DNA of 64,000 bases from Argentina anserina (taxonomy: Eukaryota; Streptophyta; Magnoliopsida; Rosales; Rosaceae), in contig NC_065878.1 of the NCBI RefSeq assembly GCF_933775445.1, positions 17,185,395 through 17,249,394 of the forward strand, written 5' to 3'. This document shows positions 1 through 12,960 of this stretch, one piece after another; within the stretch, counting starts at the first letter, position 1; each line of letters starts with the position of its first letter. Both the position numbers and the translations under genes were made by a program. The notes beneath the pieces were generated by a model that saw nothing but the letters and a program-made list of their open reading frames with translations, was not told where the DNA came from and ran no database searches.

Positions 1-92
1 TTTATTTGTAGAAGATTGTGGATCTAAAATGTTATTAATTTTACTTCTATTCTATTAATTAGTTTAAACTTCTGAACGCTTGACCAATTCAG

Positions 93-3000
93 TTCATCTA
101 TTGATGGTCCTGACGAGGAGGGCAATCTGGAATTGCATGATGAAGCTACCTTAGATGGGCATTCATCATCAGCCAAGGCAAATGGTGATGTCAAAGTTGT
201 TCCTCATCAAATGCCAACATGGCTCCAGTATTCCACTCCGGATGAATTTCTGGTAAGAGCAACTGTTATTTCATTTCAAATTTTTTTTTGCGATGTTGTT
301 CTCTTCTTTACTGAATTTTTTGGCTTTATGCTTTGTTTTAGGAAACAATCAAGAAAAGTGATGCGCCACTTCATGTCAAGTATTTGCATACTATGGTTGA
401 GTGCCTATGCATGCTTAGGAAAGTTGCAGCTGCTGGCGCTATGATATGGTTCGAATCTGACCGACATATTTTTCTTATATGGCTTAAATTCTGGTGGTTC
501 TTTAACCGATCTCTATGTTCATCACGACTCACCAGCTTCTTTGATATTCTCCCAAATACAGCCAAAGACTGCGACCTACACTTCATGATATTATCACTTC
601 CAAAATTAAATCTCATGCCGAACTAGTTAATTCATCAAGGTCTGGCATCGGTCAAGCTGCCAGAACAGCTGCATCTGGTTTACATTCCATGAAGGGGCAG
701 TTAGAGAGTTATCAATTGCCAAAACAGAAACGTCAGAATGGGATTTCACTCGCTGGAACTCTATTGGCAGCGAGCCCTGTCTCAGCTGTGATGGCACCTG
801 CAGGGAAAGCACAGGCTGTGGCAAGGGACCTTCTAAATTCTATCTTGGATGCTGTTGTTCGGATATTTGGTGATTCCTTTTTAATCACTAAGATGTATCT
901 ATTTTTATTCTTAAGTTTAAATTTGTGTTTGACATTGAAACTGAACTCATTTGTATGATTGTTCAGAGAACCATGTTTTCGTTGGGGAGCTTTTGGAATC
1001 AAAGTCATCTCAACAAGCAGACATGAATACACCAAAATCGATGCCAACCGACATAAACATTAATCCTGAGTCGGACTCATCTCAAATTACTGGAGGCTAC
1101 AGTATTGGTTTTTCATTGACAGTATTACAGGTAATGGATGTTCTATAATTTCTCATGATAAAATGGCAGATGATTTATCTTATGAGTCTTGTAAAATGAA
1201 TCCTGCATCATGTTTGCTTTAAGATTTGTTTCATATCTTGTAATTTCATTTTGTTTCTTGCACCTGTGCTTAAGAGTGAATGCCAGCAACTTATTTGTGA
1301 GATTCTGCGAGCAACTCCTGAAGCTGCATCTGCAGATGCTGCTGTACAAACAGCTAGATTTGCGAGCAAGGCCCCTTCCAAAGATAAGAGGCAAGTAAAC
1401 TGCATCTGCTTCCATGTTACCTTACAACATACCTTAAAATATTGCATGGGAATCTCTGAAATTTAGATGTCGTCATTCTTTCCAGTATTTTTTTTAATGG
1501 AATTTAACACAAGAAAATATGTAGAGATGAAGGGACAGTGAACCCTAGGAACGAATTGATTGAACCTGAGAAGTAACATCTGTTCAGGGCCGAACTTTGT
1601 TTTGACATTATTGGTTGCTGCGGAAGAGTCTGGTAAACATGTTTGGTGAATCGCTAAAGTGATACCCAGTGATGTGGTTTTGGGCTTTGGAACGTTGATT
1701 CTAGCCGGATTAGTTTTAGTTCTCAAAATTCATGTTATTAGACCACCAAATTCTTTTGATGAAAGTACCGTTTTGGGAGTGGAGGAGCATGGTGTGGGGA
1801 TCTTCTTTTCTGCTTACGTGTGATTTAGCCTTTGGTGACCTTAGCACATTTTAGGTCTAAATGGTATTACCCTCGTAACACGTGTGATATCAGGGTGTTA
1901 TTTGTTAAATGTTTATGGTGGAGTTGTCAAGCTGCTATGTAGGTTAGTTATAGCCACATTAAAGAGGTGGTCGAGTATTTTGGTAATCGTGGTGACTACT
2001 GTTTAATCATTTGTGATTTCAACATCTCTAATTTCAGATGCTTAGCGGACACCCTTTTATCTGGATTTTCATCATTTCTTAACCAATCCTTGGGTTGCTA
2101 CCTGAAACATATGCTACAGACTGTTTAGTGACTAAAAATGGCAAATAATTCATGTGTTTTAATTTCTGCCAACTGGTATATCATTTTTCACTTTTAGCTC
2201 ACTTTTCTTACTCTTGAGCATTATTGCTTTTCTATTTGTTTCTGTGGCTAATTTGTTGTGTTTTTTCATGATGATGGGTTACAGAGACAGTTCAGAGGAG
2301 GGTCTTACCTTTGCTTTTCGCTTCACAGATGCTACTATTTCCGTTCCCAACCAAGGTAGAGAGAGTTTACCCTTACAGTACCTTTTTTTTTCAGACACTC
2401 CCACACTAACAGTGGTTATATATACTTTACATATTTACCACTAAAAGATCAGCCTTGACAGATTAAGAAAGTTGAATACCACATCCTTAAACCTTATTGA
2501 CCTTGTTGTTTCTGCAACCTTTTTATTATATTTGTATACTTTATTAGCTGTTCTCTGTAAAATGGTGGTTTTACAAGTGAAGACTTTCAGGTCTTAGAAT
2601 TCATTTTTTGAGATTTGCTGTTTTAAATTTCTCATGATTATATTAGTATTTTATGGTGGCTTTCATCTTTACTCTACAGGGGTTGATCTTATTCGTCAAG
2701 GCTGGAGTAGAAAGGGCCCAAATGTACTTCAAGAAGGTTATGGGTCAGCAGCTGTCTTGCCTGAGCAAGGCATATATCTAGCAGCATCTGTATATCGGCC
2801 TGTTATTCAGGTTTAGACTTGTTCCTTTTACATTGGCCCACAGTTTATAATATGCTCTTAATCATATATTGTACTCTGATTTACATCTCTCTGGTGTCTT
2901 GTTCTGACTTTATGTTCTAAACAGTTTACAGATAAGGTCACTTCTATGCTTCCAAAAAAATATTCCCAGCTAAGGTCAGCCTCAAAACCATATTGTTCTC

Positions 3001-5863
3001 TTATACGTATCACATCATGTTAACATGCAACAGTATTGGTGCTATTAACTTATCCCTTATTTGCATTCAGAGACATAATTCTTTCCCTTATCAGATATTG
3101 CCGCTTGCGGGGAGAAGTTATAAATGTAAAATAGACAAGCAAGTTAAGCTTTTATCTTGATTATCTTACCATTCTAATAATCACCACTTCACCAGCTTAT
3201 ATATTGACATTTACCTGTGTACATCCATAAAAAAATAAACTTATTAAACCCACCAACCTGTAATATTTTGGGTGGAATTGTACTTTGGATAAAGAAAATG
3301 AGTAAAAAATTTTGGTTCCCTACTTTTCTATATCAGACGTTTAGATACAAGCAGAAGATTTATATTGAATGTTTAAACACAGAACCAAAAACATGTATGA
3401 CATAAATTTTTCCTTGGTCAGAATTATGAGCTGTTTGGATATAATTAATTCTAGAAATCCAGTAGAAAATAATATAAACAAACAAAACTCATGGAATTCG
3501 ATAACGTAATTTGATCATACAGTGTTACATTATATAATTTCCTATGCCAAAGTTATGTTATCTGTTTGATTGATACATGTCCACAGCAGAAATATTTCAC
3601 CTTCTTAGTCATCTTCACTCTATAACCTAGTCACGGATTTGGATCTTGCAATTTCTCTGATCTGTTTGCTTTATTGAAAAAGTTGTAATGCCAACTTCTG
3701 GACATGCAGTAATGATGGGTTGCTGGCTTTTGTGGAGAATTTTTTGAAGGACCATTTCTTACCAACGATGTTCGTAGACTACAGAAAAGGCGTACAGCAA
3801 GCTATATCAAGCAAGTTCCATAACTAATTACTCTGGAATGAATTGTTTCTTCCATTAACTTGCATCAGAATGCAATTTTTTATATTTTTATTATATTGCT
3901 CTATAAGGACTCTGTTGGAATATGTGCATACAATACTTAAAGATATACACGCATTACCCCAAAAAACAAAAACATCTGCATCATAATAGAACAGCTAGTG
4001 GACTATTAGTGTAATTGGTATAACTAAAAGTTTTTTGGAAGCAATTGATATTGTCCTCAGGCTCCCTTAGTGATCTTCACAACAAATTCTGATTTTTCTA
4101 GTATTTTTATAGGTCCAGCTGCATTCCGACCGAGAGCTCATGCAGCTGCATCTTATACTCCTTCAATTGAGAAGGGTCGGCCTGTTTTACAGGGACTTCT
4201 GGCAATAGACTTTCTAGCAAAAGAGGCGAGTTCCAATGTTTGCTTCTCCTGATTTTTATAGTCTAGTTGTCAATCAACTTCCAGGAGACTTAAGCTTGAT
4301 TTGTTTGCTGTAATCTGGATGATTTCTTAACCTATTGCTCAACTCATTCTCTCTAGGTGCTTGGTTGGGCGCAAGCTATGCCTAAATTTGCTGGTGATCT
4401 TGCGAAGTATGTTCAAACTTTTCTGGAGCGAACCTATGAAAGATGCCGGACCTCCTACATGGAGGCAAGAAAACCCTTTAAACACCATCATCATTTTTAT
4501 AGCTATATTTATGCAATTGTTGTTAAGGGTTTCTAATTGTAACTTAGGGTTTGTGTAAATCTTATAATCTCAGTGTTCTTCTGAATAGGTAGTTCCAGCT
4601 GTGTAGCCCATTGCTATCTTTTGGCTCCATGAGCTAGGAGCTGCCTAAAAAAGTAAAAATCGATTCATTTCTCACAAATTTGATCAAAACAATGTATTAA
4701 CTCTATTGCCAATCATACCCTAATATAAAGCTGTCAAAACTAATGAATATATATTTGCATTCTATCAGTTATGAATTCTTGCTATTTTATTATGTAACTA
4801 GTGCTCCGGACAAATACTGCTAACCATTGATATGGCACATCAGAACGATGAAAGTTCTCCCCTTAATAATATAATTCACATTCTTGGTATTTCTTCAGGC
4901 TGTTCTGGAGAAGCAGAGTTACATGCTCATTGGCAGACATGATATCGAACAATTGATGCGACTTGATCCTGCGAGTGCATATTTACCAAATGCATTTGGG
5001 CAGTCAAACGTGGAGACCCATGCTACGGATGCTGAAAATTACGAGATTGAACTAGAATTAAGCGAGTTATTGTTGAATTTGCGGCCTATTAAGCAGGTAA
5101 TTTTTTACTTAACTGATTTCATGTTCTCTCCTTTTCTTACTTGAATAATTCGGACTTAATCTGTCTGCATGCGTTGTTACTTGTTATTCGTAAGCATGCT
5201 AATAAACTAGTGATCATTTCTTCAAATTAAGATTATAAATTGACGCAAAATTTTAACCGTTTCAAAGGATAATCTGATTCATGATGACAACAAGCTTATA
5301 TTGCTGGCTTCGCTCAGTGATTCATTGGAGTATGTTGCAGAGTCTATTGAAAGGTAAGTTCTCTCTTCTGATTGCCATCCTGAAATAATTTTAAATTGAT
5401 TTTGGGTTAGCATGAAACTTGTTAGTGTAAGCAAGACGTATCAAAATCCTATTATGGGGGCTTTTGATAATGTGGCAATTACTTGGTGCATAAGACGTGG
5501 ATTGGGTAATTGTGCAAATGATATTATTCGGTCCCAACACATGTTTGCTATTTTGTTGGAATCCAGCATCAAGTATCATGGGAGGGATCATGTGGCTACT
5601 TCTTGATCAGTATGCTAATGAACTAGTTTTTTTCAATGAGTGCTAATGGAATTGTTCGATATTGTCTTTCTTCCCTACACAATAGAAATGTATTTTCAAA
5701 AACTTACTTTGTCCTTAACTCCTTATTGATAAAACAAACTGTCTACAGAAGCTTTCACCCCTTCTTGCCCAGAGGTCTTAGCATTAAAGTAACCGAGGTT
5801 CACAAAAGTATGCCTCAAATTACGTCTTTGGGTATGGTCTTATAAAATTAAATATAATAATAA

Positions 5864-5894
<31 letters not shown>

Positions 5895-7161
5895 AAGAAG
5901 AAGAAGAAGAAGAAGAAGAAGAAGAACAAAGATTGGTGTGCTAAATCACCCAATCTGCTGATCAATATATCCATTCTTAATTTCAAATAGCAATTTTTTT
6001 TCCTGCTTAAGTTTTGTCACCACTAACTAGTTGCAGATCACAACATATATGTTTTTTCAGATCTTAGCAATAATGATGGTATTATTTAAAAAAACATTTA
6101 GTTCAAAAGTAGCTATATTTTTCTCTAAATAGTTAAGTTTGGTGGATCACCATCTTCTCTGCTTCTTTCAGACTAGTTAATGTAGGAAGTGCTGTCTTTG
6201 TAATTCTTCTCTATCCCAGTAATTTTTTTCTATATCATATATATCAATGAATAGGTAATTTGACCATAATTTCCTGTACATTACATTTTCAGAAGCTCAA
6301 TTATCTGATGAATTTGTTTTTGGTATCAAATTGGGAATTCATATCTATTTATCGGCATATGTTTCATATCACTTCGCTTGCAATTTATGATTGCATCAAA
6401 TGGTACATAATTGTTGTGCATTTTATAGGCTCGGAGAGACAACATTTAATGCTCCAAATCAAGTTGACGGTGGTGGCAAGAAGCTTCACAGACGAACAAG
6501 TAGTGTTCCTGCTAGGGATCTGGCATCTTTTGCAGATGAGTATAGAAAATTGGCAATTGACTGCCTTAAGGTCTTACGTGTTGAGATGCAATTGGAGACG
6601 AATTTCCATATGCAGGTATGTGGAATGTAGTTTTAAAGTTGTGTGGTTTGAGATTGATTATAAAATTGTCTGACTTGAAGTTGTGATGTAAACAGGAAAT
6701 GACAAACAGGGAATATATGGAAGACCAGGATGCTGAAGAGCCAGATGACTTCATTATTTCACTGACCGCACAGGTTAGTACATTCATTCCAGTATTTGAC
6801 AAATGAGATATCAACTTACTAATAAATTGTATTTATCTTGGATGCTTAGTGAAAATTACTTTTTTGTGCATTGATGATATTGTGCATACTGAATTAAGGC
6901 CATCTCCAGTTGTGGTAGTAATGTTCAGAAAACTTGCTCATCCAAAGATTATTATTTTTCATTTCCAATGGTTTCAGTTAAATTATAGACTTGCTCATCC
7001 AAAGATTAATATTCAGAAAACTTGCTTTTGAATCCACATGTTAACTCGCACTTGGTGAGAATCTCTCTGTTCAACTTGTGATCTACAACAGTAATAAAAT
7101 TTTGGCCAGGTTGTTGACTTTAGACCCGGAAACTGTTTTTTCTTCTTCTTTGTAATAGACT

Positions 7162-7209
<48 letters not shown>

Positions 7210-8661
7210 ACAAAAGTCTAATGTATGCTGCTTGTAAAAGAAAACATGACCACTTGTTGTGAGGGCCACATGTTTTCAAGTCCTTACATATTGTCTCTTT
7301 CTCTATCCATAGATAACGCGTAGGGATGAGGAGATGGCACCCTTTATTTCGTCGCCAAAGCGGAATTACATATTTGGTGGGATTTGTAGTGTTGCAGCAA
7401 ATACCTCCATCAGGGTTTGTACTTTGTGAATTAATTTTATGTTTGGTCATTTATGCAGTTCTCTAAGCTAGTTTCCAGTGTATATACTGTATTTTGAGTG
7501 ATTTATATTGTAGCATTTAGTTTATTCTGTTGATCACTTATGTTATATATGCAATCTTAACAGGCTTTGGCTGATATGAAATGCATTAATCTTTTTGGGG
7601 TTCAGCAGATATGTCGGAATTCAATTGCACTAGAACAGGTAAGTTATCATCTGATACACTTGGTGCTTTCCTGGTTGCTAAAGATATTTGCTTATGCTAG
7701 CTCTATGTCTCTATGCCAGACCTTTACTCTCAACAATTAGCTCTCATCTTAAAAGTTAAAAACAAGACTTTTTAGAACGATGTAAGACTAATTGAGTAAT
7801 TGACCTTAGACATCACAAAAGATGTAATGAACTGCATGTTGTTTTTTTTCCCAAAGTTGACAATGCCCAATAGTAATGCACTTCTTTACTGTAAGAAAAG
7901 GGTCCAAAACATTATTGGTTAAAAAATCAGCACCAGCTATTAACAAGTCCTGACTTTTTGTCTGCATTCACCCTAAGCTCTGGCTGGTCTTGATGGCATT
8001 TGGTATCCTCTAGAGGAATGACATGGACCTAGTTGGCTTATTTTATTTATTTGTATTTATTATTATCAACAAGTGATCGTCCTTGACTTGAACTATGATG
8101 CCACTAGACCAATTATGAACCTAATGGGCATTTGGATAGTCCATAAATTCTTATCCCATAGTTTTGAAAGAGTTTAAGATCAGGTATTCTGAGTAGTTTT
8201 AACTTCAGCAACGATTACACCTTTCAATTATTGTCATTGGCTTCGCAGGCACTGGCTGCTATTCCAGCAATCAGCAGTGAAGGTGTACAACAGAGACTTG
8301 ATCATGTCCGAAGGTATTATGAGCTTCTGAACATGCCGTTTGAGGTGAGTCATTTAAAATTTAATTACTCCTTGTATCATCTGCAAGTTCCGTATTTCCT
8401 ACAGAGATTATTAATAATATATTTACCTTTCTGCAGGCCTTACTTGCCTTCATCTCGGAGCATGAGCACTTGTTTACAGCTGCTGAGTTAGTCAATACAT
8501 CTATATTATCTGTATATATTACAGTTAAAGTAGTTTTTGTAGCTGCTTAATAACATGTTTGATTCCCTGACAGGTATGCAAATCTCATAAAGGTCCAGGT
8601 ACAAGGTAGGGAGATTCCAGCAGATGCAAAAGATCGTGTCTCGGAGATTTTATCTCGTTAG
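93..8661 (+). CDS. SEC8: Exocyst complex subunit SEC8 (EXOC4), C-terminal part
   Basis: SEC8 is a subunit of the octameric exocyst, which tethers secretory vesicles at the plasma membrane; in plants it serves pollen-tube and other polarised growth. Twenty exons fit the family in order: 93-252, 342-448, 562-869, 967-1130, 1275-1390, 2285-2355, 2680-2810, 2925-2974, 3710-3810, 4113-4225, 4357-4464, 4899-5096, 5268-5353, 6429-6615, 6696-6773, 7313-7414, 7564-7638, 8249-8344, 8437-8486, 8574-8661 (TAG). Recognisable stretches are STPDEFLETIKKSDAPLHV (exons 1-2), AVLPEQGIYLAAS (exon 7), AFRPRAH (exon 10), LIGRHDIEQLMRL (exon 12) and SFADEYRKLA (exon 14). The 2389 coding bases give about 795 residues of an expected 1050-1070, so roughly 270 N-terminal residues lie left of the window. 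All phases agree and there is no internal stop. Four introns start with GC instead of GT. Long introns hold an (AAG)n tract and a (CT)n tract. Confidence 0.95.
5864..5926 (+). repeat. (AAG)n microsatellite in SEC8 intron 13
   Basis: An almost pure run of AAG/GAA triplets lies in the long intron between the exons ending at 5353 and starting at 6429. It has no coding role. Confidence 0.95.
7148..7205 (+). repeat. (CT)n microsatellite in SEC8 intron 15
   Basis: About 29 CT dinucleotides lie roughly 110 bases before the exon starting at 7313. Its complement is what gives an apparent Arg-Glu repeat ORF on the minus strand, which is not a gene. Confidence 0.95.
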
Positions 8662-9839
8662 TATTTCCTATTCAAGATTTTGGATTTGTTGTTTGTTCAT
8701 CAAGATTGGTCTTGGAAAAAGGGGCCAACAAACATGCAAAGTGTTTGCTGTTATTTCTCAAAACGGCAGAATCAGCATAGGCAGTTGCAAAAGCAAATTT
8801 TGTGGAAGTCGTGGAAAGATTTTTTTGTGGTACTATACCTGATGAGGGCAATCTTTCGGTCTATGATTTGTTGATGTGTAGTTATATTTTGTGTATGTGT
8901 CCCATTGTGCAGGAATGAAACCTCACTTCCTAGTTTGATTATAAAGATCTGAAAGCCAATGTAAATCTTTGTGGTGGTTAATGATTGTAAATCAGTTTTA
9001 TCGATTTTTAAGAGGAATTGGATCATAATCTAGGAGTACAATACAGCTCCGCTTTATGTTGAATGACACTTCTAAATCTCCATTGAATTTAGTTTCGAGT
9101 GATTTACTGAAATAATGCTTCTCAAAATTATACTTCAATACCATTTTTCTACTGTATGCCATGGGGGACGGCTCCTAACAATTGTCTGCTGGCCTTGTGC
9201 GCCCACGTGCGGGCTCCCATGTTGAGCTCCCTACCTCGATTAGTTTTTGGTTTCGGCTTTTGGACGATATTGCTGCCAAGCCTGTGGGTTTGCGTAATTG
9301 TCCTTTGGGTTGGGCACTAGTTCTTTCTTGTAACGTTTCTATGTATGCTACTAAATTTGTTCCATCTTGCTGGTTTGTATGCTTTGTTCATATTTCTATC
9401 AGGAACGATCTAGAGTGTTACACAGTCGGCTTGGTCCCTTCTACCCTAAACCCTATTTTGTATCTTTGAGATTTCTTAATAAACTTACGCGAGGGGACAA
9501 GTTTGTTCCTTGATCGAGAAGAAAAGAAAAGGAGAGAAAAAAAGAAGTGGAGTTAATGGACCCGGAATAATTTTGGAAAAAAAAAAGTCTCAGAACCTGA
9601 TGCTATGAGTGTTTTACCCAAAATATGAACTTTTTTTTTTTTAAAAGAACAAAATATGAACATAGATTACCGGAAAAACGGAAAAGAGGTGAGAGGAAAA
9701 GAAAGAACTAGCTACAAATCTCCAGAACCGATCATGGCATGTTAATCCATACGCATCTGAATTTCATAGATTGATTGATCGCACAATAATCCTCACTAAC
9801 TAAATAAGGTAATATATGCCCCCATGCCGGAATATTACT

Positions 9840-9910
<71 letters not shown>

Positions 9911-10209
9911 TGTACGATTTTAATCCTGCAATATATATTGTCAATTCATATGGATCTTTCTTCTACTTACCAAAACTTTTTCATATATATACAGTATGTA
10001 TGCATCATACATCTCCCTGTTTCGGCTTAATTCTTTGTTAAGTACGTTGAGGCTTTTCACGGTAGGAAATAGCAGATAATTAATTAGTAAATATATATGT
10101 CCGTTTCATTACAAGTAGAGAATATAATGATTTGTGTGTATACATATACATGCACGTATACATATCCTGAAATATTATTTGTTATAATCAGCTAGCTGAC
10201 GATCGATCG
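8662..10209. other. SEC8 3' region and intergenic sequence
   Basis: The first few hundred bases are probably SEC8 3' UTR. From about 9130 to 9560 there is less AT-rich sequence with a 95-codon open frame (9182-9469) that I do not recognise, possibly an old mobile-element remnant. The rest is AT-rich with the (TA)n tract listed separately. No gene is supported. Confidence 0.5.
9841..9909. repeat. (TA)n microsatellite
   Basis: A pure run of about 33 TA units. The Tyr-Ile repeat frames on both strands are artefacts of it. Confidence 0.97.
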
Positions 10210-10967
10210 ATGGAAGAGAAATCAAAAATGGATGAGCAGCAGCTTCAACACTTCAGTCATGAGCATCCATTGATGCTTGAAGAACGATATGATGGTCCTC
10301 CAGTTTCATGCGAGGCATGTGCAGATCCAGTGATAGGCCCTTGCTACAGTTGCACCAAATGTTCCAACGACAAATTCATTCTCCATAAGTCATGTGCGCA
10401 GCTGCCGAGGGAGATCCTCCAGCACCCTTTGCACAGCAAACACCCACTTGTTCAGACAAGGGTAAGCGGATGGGGGGATATTAAATGTGATGCTTGTCAT
10501 ACAAACTGTCGTGGCTTCACCTATAGATGTTATGAATGCGACTTCGACCTTGACGTCAAATGTGCTAAGAATTTCAGAAACATAGACTGTATAGAACATT
10601 TCAGTCACATGCATCTATTGAACTTGAGTGCTGAAAATCAGTCTGAAAATGTAATAACCCTAAATTTTAAACAATGTTAGTTTGATTTGGAATTCTATAA
10701 AATTTCGAATTTTATTAGAATGAACGTATTTAGTTGCGACGTTAGTAAACGAGAAACGGAAACGTTCTCGGAACGTTTAAATTGAAAAACGTTACATTTT
10801 CGTAACGTTTATATCGACTTTTATTCCGTCGATCGGTTGCGAAAACTTCCTTCACGAAAGTTGTAGAGCTCGTCGATACGAGTGCGTGGACATGTGACGC
10901 GTTCTAATCGGACGACGTACGTAAAAGTTATTAACGACGGAAGTTAGTTTCCGATTTTGGGAGGGGG

Positions 10968-10975
10968 TATAAAAG
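10968..10975 (+). promoter_or_regulatory. TATA box of the LTR promoter
   Basis: TATAAAAG lies about 320 bases into the solo LTR, just before the GC-rich, CT-rich stretch that would be the transcribed leader. Position and consensus fit an LTR U3 promoter. Activity is not shown by sequence. Confidence 0.5.
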
Positions 10976-11807
10976 GAAGTTTTTTAGCTAGGGTTCCCAT
11001 AATTGGAAACCCTTTCGTCTCTCACTCACCCCGCCTCCCTCTCCCTCTTTCTCTCTCTCTCTCTCTCTCGGTTCCCTCTTCCCTCCGAGTCTCTCCCTTC
11101 TCCTCCGAGCGTCGCTCCTCACCGCCAGCAGCTCCGACCTCACCACCACGACACGACCTCCCCACGAGCAAGGCGCGGTCACCAGCGACGCCGTGAGGCT
11201 CGGCGTGACTCTCGGATGCAAACGCAGGCGGTCCGAACCAACCAAGGAACTTCAACGACTTCAATTCGTGTTTTAGGTAAGGGTTTAGGTTAGTTTGATT
11301 GTTGGATTGCTTGTTGATGTAATTGTGAATGTTTTGGGGAAGTTTTGAAGTAGATCGGAGAGGGGGAGCGGAGGAGAAGAAGGAGGAGATACCGCCGCCT
11401 AGAGGCGGCGCGTGAGGAGGCTACGAATGGCCTAGGGGTAGTCGGAGGCCGTAGAAAGGTAGAGGAGGAGGAGGGGGAGAATTTGGGCACGGCGGTGGCG
11501 TGACACGCGCCGTGGTGGCGTCGGCGAGTGAGCTCCACGCGCCGCCTGCCGGCGGGTGGCGCGTGTGCCCCACGCGCCGCCACCTGCGGCGGTGTAAATA
11601 GTTGTGACAGAAAGGGTATTTTGGTAATTTACTGTGTACGGTAAATATAAATGTAATTTTTTTAATTACTACAGTAAATGTAATTAAATTTTACCTTCGG
11701 TAAATGTAAATATAAATTACTTTCAGTAAATGTAAAAAGTAATTTTGTAAAAGGGTAATTTAGTAAATTTTATTTACTGAATTTGTATTTACATGTAAAT
11801 CGTACGT

Positions 11808-12030
11808 ATACGTACAGAAATACGTATTAATATTTATACGTACAGAAATACGTATTAATATTTATACGTACAGAAATACGTATTAATATTTATACGTACA
11901 GAAATACGTAGTAATATTTATACGTACAGAAATACGTATATAATGTTTATACGTACATAAATATGTATATATTATTTATACGTACAGAAATACGTATATA
12001 ATATTTATACGTACAGAAATACGTATTAAT
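11808..12030 (+). repeat. 28-bp tandem repeat inside the solo LTR
   Basis: About eight copies of a unit built on TACGTACAGAAATACGTATT. The unit contains two TACGTA-like palindromes, so each copy can fold on itself. Some copies carry TATATAAT in place of TATTAATA. Confidence 0.9.
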
Positions 12031-12339
12031 TGCATATTTGTACAGTATCTGGGAATAGTAACAGTGAATAGTACCACTGAACAGTAACTTCGTAAAACCG
12101 AAAATTGCTGAAGAGTAACCGATTATTACTGTTTCGGCATTTAAAGGTTACGAAACGATTCTAAATTCTTTTCTTATCTTTTCAAGGTGATCATTAAATC
12201 GAGGAAAGGAATTATCATCGGGAATTGTGGAATTACGCTCGAGCCGATAAGGTGAGTAAAATCTCACTTATTTACGAATCTACCCTTGCGGTGATTCAAG
12301 ATTTTGCAAGAGTTTTTAAGATTGAATTACGACACGCAT

Positions 12340-12960
12340 ACAATATAGTGGATTACATATATATCGTATAAATGGTAATAAGTACATATATATATACTTT
12401 GCTATATTATATACTGTTATGAATTCATTGGAATTGGTCATTTCGAATGACGAGAATTAAATATTGAGCATGTGATTTGATTTTTGTACAATATGAGGTG
12501 TGATTATTGTACGTGGTTTTAACATGAGTTTGTTAAAATGTTTTGTCTTCGGACGAGTTTTGTCTTCGGACGAGTTTTTGTCTTCGGACGTGTTTATGAA
12601 ATATGACATGTATATGATATAATGGATTATATATATATTGTATAAATGGTAAATATGTACATATATATATAGTTTGCTATATAATATACTGTTATGATTT
12701 TATCGTGATTTATGTCATTTCGATGACGAGATTTAAATATCGAGCATGTGATTTTGATTTGTACAATATAATGTGAGATTATTGTACGTGATTTTAACAT
12801 TGAGATTGTTAAAATGTTGATTTGTCTTCGGACATGATTTTTGGTACAATATGATGTGAGATTATTGTACGTGATTTTAACATTGAGATTGTTAAAATGT
12901 TGATTTGTCTTCGGACGTGATTTGGTACAATATGATGTGAGATTATTGTACGTGTTTGGC
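12340..12960 (+). repeat. Nested direct repeats in the 3' half of the solo LTR
   Basis: A segment from a TGGATTAYATATATAT motif to a GTACAATAT motif occurs at about 12348 and again at about 12622. The end of the second copy is repeated further as ~80-bp units starting GTACAATATRATGTGAG at about 12761, 12843 and 12926, with the motif TTGTCTTCGGAC recurring between them. Confidence 0.85.

Noticed and set aside
7013..7450. 145-codon minus-strand frame with an Arg-Glu repeat
   Set aside because: It runs through the (CT)n tract and antisense to SEC8 exon 16.
9732..10030. Tyr-Ile repeat frames on both strands
   Set aside because: They are translations of the (TA)n microsatellite.
10957..11583. 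Several 80-97 codon Arg/Pro/Ser-rich frames on both strands within the solo LTR
   Set aside because: GC-rich leader sequence opens most frames by composition. None has a known domain and all lie inside non-coding LTR.
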